The notes beneath the pieces are model-generated. The model was not told the DNA's origin, ran no database searches, and was given only the letters and a program-made list of their open reading frames with translations. Below, in pieces: positions 18,286-24,981 of a stretch of 64,000 nt of DNA (the first letter of the stretch is position 1; every line of letters starts with the position of its first letter). Origin of the DNA: Robiginitalea myxolifaciens (lineage in GTDB: Bacteria; Bacteroidota; Bacteroidia; Flavobacteriales; Flavobacteriaceae); the NCBI RefSeq assembly GCF_900115205.1, contig NZ_FOYQ01000001.1:1639240-1703239 (forward strand), given 5' to 3'. The position numbers and the translations under genes were made by a program.

Positions 18286-19068
18286 CTATGCATGATGCAA
18301 ACGGGTGTGTTCGTTTTCAGTTGATTTCAGGATGGCTGGGGCCCCCACGCGTACCACCCGGACCCCGCGCTTCATGGCGTCGAAACCGTTGTGCAATTTG
18401 GGGAGCATCCCGGTAGCGATAATTCCATCGGCGGCGAGTTGGGCACACTGTGTCGGATTGAGCTCGGTCAGCAAGCTGCCGGGATCATTCACATCGGTAA
18501 GCACCCCGGGTTTGTCAAAGCAATAGATCAATTCACAGTCGTAGGAAGCACTGAGGGAAACCGCTATTTCCGCTGCAATGGTATCGGCATTGGTGTTGAG
18601 CATCTGGCCAGCCCCATCGTGGGTGAGGGCACAGCAGACAGGGACCAGCCCCATTGCTACGAAGGCTTTGAGCCGGTCGTGATTCACCCCTTGAACATCG
18701 CCGACCCATCCGAAATCGATTGTGCCAACCGGACGTTTTACAGCACGGATAATATCGGCATCGGCCCCGCTAAGCCCGAGGGCCGGGCAGCCCAGTGCCT
18801 GTAATTTGGCCACCAGGGATTTGTTACCCCAACCGGCATATACCATGAGCGCAATTTCGAGGGTTTCGGCATCTGTGATTCGGCGGCCATCGACCATTTT
18901 AGGCGGAATCCCGAGCCGATTTCCCAATTCAGAAGCCCGCGCACCACCCCCGTGGATGAGTATTTTCGGGCCTTCCAGTTGGGTGAATGCCCGGCAAAAT
19001 GCCTTAAGGCTTTCGTCTTGTTCCAGGAAAGCCCCGCCTATCTTAACTACCGTGAGTTTTTGATTCAT
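18286..19068 (-). CDS. argB: Acylglutamate kinase (ArgB)
   Basis: Phosphorylates N-acyl-glutamate, second step of arginine synthesis. 260 aa amino-acid-kinase fold: KIGGAFL at the N-terminus, LIHGGGARASELG glycine loop, a DGRRITDAE segment, the LNTNADTIAAEIA motif with catalytic Asp, and YCFDKPGVL. Shorter than proteobacterial enzymes and lacking the N-terminal helix that mediates arginine inhibition in hexameric forms, so feedback control here may not be at this enzyme (inference). Between argF' and the deacylase. Confidence 0.93.
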   Translation of the reverse strand: MNQKLTVVKIGGAFLEQDESLKAFCRAFTQLEGPKILIHGGGARASELGNRLGIPPKMVDGRRITDAETLEIALMVYAGWGNKSLVAKLQALGCPALGLSGADADIIRAVKRPVGTIDFGWVGDVQGVNHDRLKAFVAMGLVPVCCALTHDGAGQMLNTNADTIAAEIAVSLSASYDCELIYCFDKPGVLTDVNDPGSLLTELNPTQCAQLAADGIIATGMLPKLHNGFDAMKRGVRVVRVGAPAILKSTENEHTRLHHA

Positions 19069-19080
19069 CTCATTGTTGGT

Positions 19081-20049
19081 TTAGCGGAGCATATGGGACA
19101 GCGCCAGGCTTGCAGCCACCGTGCGATTTGCGGCCTGCTCCATAATCAGGGTTTGCGATCCGTCGAGCACGGCATCTTCCACAACAACATTGCGCCGGAC
19201 GGGTAAGCAGTGCATGAAGCGGGCATGGCCCAACTTATCAGCGGTCATCATCCAGGAAGGATCCTCGGTCAGTACTTTCCCGTAGTCGCTATAGCTACTC
19301 CAGTTCTTGACATAGACAAAGTCGGCATCCTTCAGGGCGGCTTGCTGGTCGTAAGTGGGTTTTAGTTCTCCCATGGCCCAGGACGATAATTCATATCCCT
19401 TGGGGTGGGTAACCACCAATTCCACGGGCATTCGCCGGAATATCCGCAGGAAGGAATTCGGTACGGCATGTGGAAGGGCTCTTGGGTGCGGAGCCCAGCT
19501 CAACACCACTTTGGGAACCTTCCCACCAGAGGGGATTGCTTGCCCCGCTTGGCCGCTGGCAATCTGGAACTGATCCACCGTCAGGGCATCGGCCAGTGCC
19601 TGCAACGGATGCGCGGTTGCGCTCTCCATATTCAAAACCGGGATTCCGGAATGTTCCATAAACCCCTTGAGGACCCGCTCCTGCAAATCGATTTCCCGAT
19701 CTTTCAGGCCGGGAAAGGCCCGGATTCCGATGAGGTCGGCGTATTGGGCTACTACTCCCGCCGCTTCCCGGATATGTTCGGCTGTCCCTCCATCCATGCG
19801 AACCCCATCTTCAAACTCCAGGTTCCATCCGTCAGAACCCACATTCATAACCATCACCTCCAGGCCCAGGTTGCGAGCCGCTTTCTGGGTACTGAGGCGG
19901 GTCCTGAGGCTGTTATTGAAAAATAACAGGCAAATCGTTTTCCCGGCACCCAGGTGTGAAAGGGAAATAGGGTCCTGAGCCAGGGCCCTACCGCGCTCCA
20001 GCCAATCCGGAAGGTCTGTTATATCGTCTGTGGTGAAATAGTGGTTCAT
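19081..20049 (-). CDS. argF': N-acyl-ornithine carbamoyltransferase, predicted succinyl-ornithine type
   Basis: Transfers a carbamoyl group to an N-acyl-ornithine, the Bacteroidota and Xanthomonas variant of ArgF. 322 aa with the carbamoyl-phosphate loop FNNSLRTR at about residues 44-51, an HCLPVRR motif near the C-terminus and a DGGTAEH segment. The residue separating acetyl- from succinyl-ornithine enzymes (Glu92 in Xanthomonas, Pro90 in Bacteroides fragilis) is Ala90 here; Ala at that place turned the Xanthomonas enzyme towards succinyl-ornithine in published mutants. So the substrate is probably N-succinyl-ornithine (inference). Sits between argD and argB in the operon. Confidence 0.9.
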   Translation of the reverse strand: MNHYFTTDDITDLPDWLERGRALAQDPISLSHLGAGKTICLLFFNNSLRTRLSTQKAARNLGLEVMVMNVGSDGWNLEFEDGVRMDGGTAEHIREAAGVVAQYADLIGIRAFPGLKDREIDLQERVLKGFMEHSGIPVLNMESATAHPLQALADALTVDQFQIASGQAGQAIPSGGKVPKVVLSWAPHPRALPHAVPNSFLRIFRRMPVELVVTHPKGYELSSWAMGELKPTYDQQAALKDADFVYVKNWSSYSDYGKVLTEDPSWMMTADKLGHARFMHCLPVRRNVVVEDAVLDGSQTLIMEQAANRTVAASLALSHMLR

Positions 20050-20082
20050 ATCTGGCTTATGTTTTTAAAAGCTTTGTTGCGG

Positions 20083-21210
20083 CTACCCCAACTCTTGCTG
20101 CAGGGCTTCAAATAAGAGGTCAAATTCGGCCGTTCCGATTCCCAGGGGCGGAAGTATTCGGAGGACCTTTTTATGCTTCGCACTTCCGGTAAATATGCGG
20201 TGCTCAAAAATCAGGCGTTTTCGTAAAGCGGCCACTTCAAAATCGAATTCCAGGCCGAGCATAAGCCCTTTACCCCGGATCTGGCGAATGCCGGGTAAGG
20301 CTGCAGCGCGCTCCCTGAAATACGCTTCCATACGGGCTGCATTTTCGATCAGTTTTTCTTTCTCGAGTGCCTCCAGGACACCCAGGGTAGCGGCACAGGC
20401 CAAATGATTTCCACCAAAGGTTGTCCCCAACATGCCGTGGGATGGCACAATTTCGGGGGCAATCAGTACCCCGCCAACCGGAAAGCCATTACCCATTCCT
20501 TTCGCCATACTGATGATCCCGGGTCGGGCATCGCTGTGCTGGAAGGCGAAAAATTTACCGCTGCGTCCAAATCCCGACTGTACTTCATCGGCGATTAGTA
20601 CAGCTTCGTATTCCCGGCACAAACGGGAAGCGGCCGTATAGAATTCGGGAGTAGCCATATCCAGGCCACCAACTCCCTGGATTCCTTCGAGGATCACCGC
20701 GCAGACGTCCCCGGACTGAAGCGCTGCTTCGAGCTTGTCGATTTGGTTCAGGGGCAGGAAAGTTACCTTGTGCCCTGCGTTTAGCGGAGCTACAATTTTT
20801 GGATTGTCTGTGGCCGCAACGGCTGCAGAAGTGCGCCCGTGAAAACTGTTTTCAAAGGCGATTACCTGATCCTTTCCCGTATGGAAGGAGGCCAGTTTCA
20901 GGGCATTTTCATTTGCCTCGGCCCCGGAATTACACAGGAATAGCTGGTGCTCCGGGAGTCCGGCTTGCCGGCCCAATTCCCGGGAGAGTTCCTCCTGCAA
21001 TGGATTCAGAACAGAATTGCTGTAAAAGGAGATGCGATCGAGCTGGTCTTTGATTCGGGCCACATAATCCGGGTGGCCGTGACCGATTGAGATTACGGCA
21101 TGTCCGCCGTAGAGGTCAAGATACTTTTGGCCTTCGGCATCGGTAACCCAGCAGCCGCTGGCAGCAACCGGGCAGATATCGTAAAGGGGATAAACGTCGA
21201 ACAGGGGCAT
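20083..21210 (-). CDS. argD: Acyl-ornithine aminotransferase (class III, PLP)
   Basis: PLP-dependent transamination of N-acyl-glutamate semialdehyde to N-acyl-ornithine. 375 aa. Class III features: LFLCNSGAEANENALKLA, the FHGRTSAAVAATDN segment, the LIADEVQSGFGRSG motif, and the PLP lysine in SMAKGMGNGFP at about residue 235. It starts 2 bases downstream of proC and is followed after 33 bases by argF'. Acetyl or succinyl substrate is not decided by these motifs. Confidence 0.94.
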   Translation of the reverse strand: MPLFDVYPLYDICPVAASGCWVTDAEGQKYLDLYGGHAVISIGHGHPDYVARIKDQLDRISFYSNSVLNPLQEELSRELGRQAGLPEHQLFLCNSGAEANENALKLASFHTGKDQVIAFENSFHGRTSAAVAATDNPKIVAPLNAGHKVTFLPLNQIDKLEAALQSGDVCAVILEGIQGVGGLDMATPEFYTAASRLCREYEAVLIADEVQSGFGRSGKFFAFQHSDARPGIISMAKGMGNGFPVGGVLIAPEIVPSHGMLGTTFGGNHLACAATLGVLEALEKEKLIENAARMEAYFRERAAALPGIRQIRGKGLMLGLEFDFEVAALRKRLIFEHRIFTGSAKHKKVLRILPPLGIGTAEFDLLFEALQQELG

Positions 21211-21212
21211 GG

Positions 21213-22007
21213 TTAACCTTTTCTGATTTGTGATATTTTATCGTAAGACGAAACAATCCCACGGATCAATGAAGAACTCAGGCCCTGGTGCTCCATTTCG
21301 TTGAGTCCTTCAATGGTACATCCCATGGGCGTCGTTACCCGGTCAATTTCGGCTTCGGGATGGCTTCCTGAACGGATGAGTAGTTCTGAAGCGCCCCTGC
21401 AGGTATGCATGGCGAGTTTCTGAGCTTCCTCTGCGTCGAAACCAAGTTGAATGGCCCCCTGGGTAGTGGCCCGGATGAGTCGCATCCAAAAGGCAATTCC
21501 ACTCGCACAGATTACGGTGGCTGCCTGCATGCGCGCCTCGGGAATAACCATGGAATGCCCCATTCGGTTAAAGATGGCCCCAGCCAGTTCCAGGCGTTTC
21601 TGCCCGGCGGTATTCGCACAGAGGCAGGTCATGGAATGCCCTACGGAGATAGCCGTATTGGGCATGGCTCGGATAATGTAACGGTCGCTGCCAATAAGTT
21701 GCTCGATCCGCTCAATGCTAAACCCGGTAATGGTCGAGATAATTACGTGATTATCGTGAAGCAAATCGGCAACCGATTCCAGGATTTGCTGGAAATGCCC
21801 AGGCTGGACGGCAAAGATCAGTATGTCCGAAGCGGCTACCGCAGCCCGGTTATCCGACCCAATATGGACGTTTCCGTATTCCTCAAAATGACTCAGGCTC
21901 GCTGTATTGCGGCGGGTTAAGTGCATGGTGGTGGCGCCTCCGCTATGCAGGATGCCTTCCGCTATTGAAAGGCCCAGATTTCCCGCTCCTATGATTGCTA
22001 TTTTCAT
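21213..22007 (-). CDS. proC: Pyrroline-5-carboxylate reductase
   Basis: Reduces pyrroline-5-carboxylate to proline with NAD(P)H. 264 aa: N-terminal Rossmann motif IGAGNLGLSIAEGI, the VQPGHF segment, the RAMPNTAISVGHSMT motif, and a C-terminal TTPMGCTIEGLNEME motif matching the family signature. It is embedded between argC and argD, so proline synthesis would be expressed together with arginine synthesis. Glutamate kinase and gamma-glutamyl-phosphate reductase for the standard proline route are not here. Confidence 0.94.
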   Translation of the reverse strand: MKIAIIGAGNLGLSIAEGILHSGGATTMHLTRRNTASLSHFEEYGNVHIGSDNRAAVAASDILIFAVQPGHFQQILESVADLLHDNHVIISTITGFSIERIEQLIGSDRYIIRAMPNTAISVGHSMTCLCANTAGQKRLELAGAIFNRMGHSMVIPEARMQAATVICASGIAFWMRLIRATTQGAIQLGFDAEEAQKLAMHTCRGASELLIRSGSHPEAEIDRVTTPMGCTIEGLNEMEHQGLSSSLIRGIVSSYDKISQIRKG

Positions 22008-22017
22008 GGTGTTGTTC

Positions 22018-22992
22018 TTAAAATGCGCTTCCCTTGAGCTTCAGGCCGGTGGGTTGTTCCAGTCCGAAAATCAGATTCATATTTTCTACCGCCTGACCAG
22101 AAGCACCCTTCAGGAGGTTGTCGATTACCGAGGTAATGAGTAAGTACCCGTTATGCAGATGTAAATGCAGGTGGGCATAGTTGGTGTTCACCACTTGTTT
22201 CAGGTTTACAGGAGCTGTTGAAAGTGCGGTAAACGCTGCGGATTCATAGTATTTCTGGTAGCGTTCCTGAGCTTCCTCCAGGCTCCCGCTGAACGCCGTA
22301 TAGGCGGTGGCAAAGATTCCCCTTGCGAAATTTCCACGGACCGGTAAAAACAGCAGCTCCCCGGTCTCGGGATCGAGTTGTTGTAAACTCTGATTGATCT
22401 CCCCCAGGTGTTGGTGGGTAAAGGGTTTATACCAGCTAACATTGTTATTACGCCAGCTAAAGTGGGTAGTGTCGGCAGGTGTTACACCGGCTCCGGTACT
22501 GCCCGTAACGGCGTTGATATGGATGGTTTGCTGCAGTTGGTTGCTTGCCGCAAGGGGAAGCAGAGCCAGTTGAATCGCTGTTGCAAAACATCCTGGATTC
22601 GCAATATACCGGGCCTGGGAAATGATCTCGCGCTGTAATTCAGGAAGACCATAGACAAACGTTTTCCCGTCCAGGGTGTTGGTTGCTGCGAGCCTGAAAT
22701 CGTTGCTGAGATCAATGATCTTCGTTTCCTTTGAAAATTGATTTTTGGACAGGAAATCCCTGGAATTACCATGCCCTAAACAAAGGAATACGACGTCGAT
22801 TTCGGGATCTATCTCGCCGGAGAATAGCATGTCGGTTTCCCCCAGCAAATCCGGGTGGGCACTATGCAGCGGTTTACCCGCTCTTGTGGTACTAAATACA
22901 AAGCCCAGGTCTGCCTCGGGATGATTTAAAATCAGGCGAATCAGTTCTCCACCGGTATATCCGGAACCTCCGATAATTCCAGCTTTTATCAT
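22018..22992 (-). CDS. argC: N-acyl-gamma-glutamyl-phosphate reductase
   Basis: Reduces N-acyl-glutamyl phosphate to the semialdehyde. 324 aa: N-terminal GGSGYTGGELIRLIL motif, catalytic Cys in ANPGCFATAIQLAL at about residue 137, and the TGSTGAGVTP segment. The start overlaps argG's stop by 4 bases (ATGA). A 10-base gap separates it from proC. Confidence 0.95.
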   Translation of the reverse strand: MIKAGIIGGSGYTGGELIRLILNHPEADLGFVFSTTRAGKPLHSAHPDLLGETDMLFSGEIDPEIDVVFLCLGHGNSRDFLSKNQFSKETKIIDLSNDFRLAATNTLDGKTFVYGLPELQREIISQARYIANPGCFATAIQLALLPLAASNQLQQTIHINAVTGSTGAGVTPADTTHFSWRNNNVSWYKPFTHQHLGEINQSLQQLDPETGELLFLPVRGNFARGIFATAYTAFSGSLEEAQERYQKYYESAAFTALSTAPVNLKQVVNTNYAHLHLHLHNGYLLITSVIDNLLKGASGQAVENMNLIFGLEQPTGLKLKGSAF

Positions 22993-24173
22993 TGGTTGTG
23001 AACTTGTTGGGCAATCCGGCCCGAGTTAGATAATATTTTGATAAATCCTTTGGCTTCTTCGGCACTCCACCCCTTATTCATTTCCCCGTAGCTGCCGAAT
23101 TTCGAATCCATCAGGTCGTTTTTAGAACGGATTCCCTGGAGCTCAAAACGATAAGGCAAAAGCTTCACCAGTACCTCCCCGCTCACGTGGCGTTGGGAAT
23201 CTGTCAGGAAGGCTTCAATATTCCGCATGACCTCGTCCAGGTACTGTCCTTCGTGCAACAACATGCCGTAGAAGCTGGCTTGTTGCTCTTTTTGAAATTG
23301 CTGCCACTTACTCAATGTATGTTTCTCCAGCAGGTGGTGTGCCTTGATGGTGATCAGGGCTGCCGCCGCTTCAAAACCAACCCGCCCTTTGATGCCGATA
23401 ATGGTATCTCCTACGTGGATGTCACGTCCGATACCGTAGGGACCGGCGAGGGCCTCCAGTTTTTGGATATTGGCCACGGGGGAATCACTTTCGCCATTGA
23501 GGGAAACGAGTTCGCCCTGCTCAAAACCCAGAACAATCTCCTGGGGTTCCACCGCGTTGGCGGTGGTGGGATAGGCGTGTTCGGGCAGGGCTTTTTCGGA
23601 CCCAAGGGTTTCCTCCCCGCCCACAGAAGTGCCCCATAAACCTTTATTGATCGAGTACTTGGCTTTTTCCCAGGCATATGGGATACCATTGGCCTGGAGG
23701 TATTCGATTTCCGCCTCTCGGGAAAGTTTTTTGTCCCGGATGGGGGTGATGATTTCGATATCGGGCGCCAGGGTTTGGAAGATCAGGTCAAAGCGTACCT
23801 GATCGTTCCCGGCTCCGGTGCTGCCATGGGCAATATGAGTGGCGCCAATGGATTTGGCATATGCGATGATCTCCAGGGCTTGTACGATACGCTCGGCGCT
23901 TACGGAGAGGGGGTAGGTATTGTTTCGCAGGACATTGCCGAAGATGAGATACTTAACCACTTTTTCATAGAAAGTGGAAACGGCGTCGATTGCCTTGTAG
24001 TCGGTTGCACCTAACTCCAGGGCCCGCGCCCGGATCCCTTCGAGTTCTTCGGTGTCAAATCCCCCGGTATTTACCGTTACGGCGTGAACTTCATAGCCTT
24101 CTTCTTTGGAGAGCCAGTGTGCGCAGTAGGAGGTATCCAGCCCACCACTGTAGGCCAAAACGAGTTTTTTCAT
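22989..24173 (-). CDS. argG: Argininosuccinate synthase
   Basis: Condenses citrulline and aspartate with ATP to argininosuccinate. 394 aa: LAYSGGLDTSYCAHWL P-loop at the N-terminus, the HGSTGAGNDQVRFD motif at about residues 115-128, and GRDIHVGDTIIG near residue 255. Overlaps both the GNAT gene upstream and argC downstream by 4 bases, so translation is coupled along the start of the operon. Confidence 0.96.
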   Translation of the reverse strand: MKKLVLAYSGGLDTSYCAHWLSKEEGYEVHAVTVNTGGFDTEELEGIRARALELGATDYKAIDAVSTFYEKVVKYLIFGNVLRNNTYPLSVSAERIVQALEIIAYAKSIGATHIAHGSTGAGNDQVRFDLIFQTLAPDIEIITPIRDKKLSREAEIEYLQANGIPYAWEKAKYSINKGLWGTSVGGEETLGSEKALPEHAYPTTANAVEPQEIVLGFEQGELVSLNGESDSPVANIQKLEALAGPYGIGRDIHVGDTIIGIKGRVGFEAAAALITIKAHHLLEKHTLSKWQQFQKEQQASFYGMLLHEGQYLDEVMRNIEAFLTDSQRHVSGEVLVKLLPYRFELQGIRSKNDLMDSKFGSYGEMNKGWSAEEAKGFIKILSNSGRIAQQVHNQ

Positions 24174-24784
24174 GATTTTTTCTTTTTTAAGAAGAGCGAT
24201 TCCTTGATGGATTTGAGCCGCTCAAAAGATTTTCGATCGATATTTTTATCCTGCTTTTTAGGATCCGAAGGGTCGTATAGCATGCCGGTACACAGACACA
24301 TTTTACGCTCGGTCCGTGTGAGGATGTCGAAGTTCTTGCAGGTCTGGCAACCTTTCCAGAATTCCGGGTCGTCGGTGAGTTCGGAAAAGGTTACGGGTTG
24401 ATATCCCAGTTCGTAATTCATTTTCATTACGGCAAGCCCGGTGGTAATGCCGAATATTTTGGCGTCCGGGAACTTTTTCCGGCTCAAATCAAAAATGGAC
24501 TTCTTGATTTTTTTGGCCAGTCCCTGTTTACGGTAGTCCGGATGCACGATCAGGCCGGAGTTGGCCACGTATTTCTGGTGCCCCCAGACTTCGATATAGC
24601 AGAACCCGGCAAAGCGGTCCCCATCCAGGGCAATAACCCCATTGCCATTTTGGATCCGCTTAATGATGTATTCCGGGGTGCGTTTGGCAATTCCGGTTCC
24701 GCGAACTTTGGCCGATTCCGCCAGGGTATCGCAAATAACCTGGGCGTACTTAATATGTGATGCATCAGCAATTAGAATGTCCAT
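24170..24784 (-). CDS. GNAT acyltransferase with C-terminal Cys motif; first gene of the arg operon
   Basis: 204-residue GNAT-fold protein. Motif A with the acyl-CoA pyrophosphate loop is visible as HPDYRKQGLAKKI at about residues 82-94, and a Tyr in MNYELGYQP at motif B. After the fold come CQTC (about residues 143-146), CLC about 15 residues later, then a Lys-rich charged tail, suggesting a metal site. No standard acylglutamate synthase (argA or argJ) is seen in the operon, so as first gene it is a good candidate to make N-succinyl- or N-acetyl-glutamate. This is inference from position. Starts 90 bases after the Arg-rich leader frame. Confidence 0.82.
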   Translation of the reverse strand: MDILIADASHIKYAQVICDTLAESAKVRGTGIAKRTPEYIIKRIQNGNGVIALDGDRFAGFCYIEVWGHQKYVANSGLIVHPDYRKQGLAKKIKKSIFDLSRKKFPDAKIFGITTGLAVMKMNYELGYQPVTFSELTDDPEFWKGCQTCKNFDILTRTERKMCLCTGMLYDPSDPKKQDKNIDRKSFERLKSIKESLFLKKKKS

Positions 24785-24802
24785 TGCCTATACTGATTTA
24801 TT

Positions 24803-24873
24803 GCAAAATGTGATGTAAAGAAGAGATCGAGAGGGGAATTGGACGCACCTAATTCCAAGACATAAGAACACCC
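24803..24873 (-). promoter_or_regulatory. Putative attenuator region between leader frame and arg operon
   Basis: RNA after the leader stop. A CCC-GUAA-GGG hairpin holds the leader's own stop codon in its loop. A GGAATT/AATTCC hairpin (24835-24856) has a loop containing GGUGCGUC (24842-24849), which could instead pair over 8 positions, two of them G-U, with GGCGCGCC (24888-24895) just ahead of the Arg run. Bases 24803-24843 read as RNA hold 15 C and only 2 G, as expected for a Rho loading site. No U-run intrinsic terminator is visible. Function is inferred. Confidence 0.45.
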
Positions 24874-24954
24874 TTACGGGCGGCGGCGGCGCGCCTCGGG
24901 CAAGCGTACCGGACGGGGCCGGACTAATACAGCGATATGAAGTTTGTCGCTCAT
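24874..24954 (-). CDS. Arginine-rich leader peptide of the arg operon (26 aa)
   Basis: Short frame of 26 codons plus TAA: begins MSDKLHIAVLV, has Arg at 12, 14 and 17, and ends EARRRRP with four consecutive CGC codons at 22-25. Seven of 26 residues are Arg. It starts 7 bases after an exact -7 promoter box and stops 89 bases before the GNAT start of a complete arginine operon. This is the layout of amino-acid attenuation leaders (trp, his, ilv types), with arginine as the sensed residue: a ribosome stalling on the Arg run when Arg-tRNA is scarce would change downstream RNA folding or Rho access. Role inferred; frame and codons seen directly. Confidence 0.72.
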   Translation of the reverse strand: MSDKLHIAVLVRPRPVRLPEARRRRP

Positions 24955-24961
24955 GGAATTC

Positions 24962-24969
24962 CAAATGTA
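24962..24969 (-). promoter_or_regulatory. -7 box of the arg operon / leader promoter
   Basis: Minus-strand TACATTTG matches TAnnTTTG exactly. It ends 7 bases before the leader ATG, so the transcript would begin at or just before that codon. A perfect TGGAATTCCA palindrome (24954-24963) overlaps the start site and could be an operator or a structured 5' end. No good -33 TTG was found. It lies 12 bases after the stop of the upstream mannosyltransferase gene. Confidence 0.6.
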
Positions 24970-24981
24970 ATAACAAAATCC

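Noticed and set aside
24788-24976. 62-codon minus-strand frame over the arg leader region
   Set aside because: Needs a TTG start that lies upstream of the promoter box, and is in another frame from the Arg-rich peptide, which has an ATG and ends in an Arg run.
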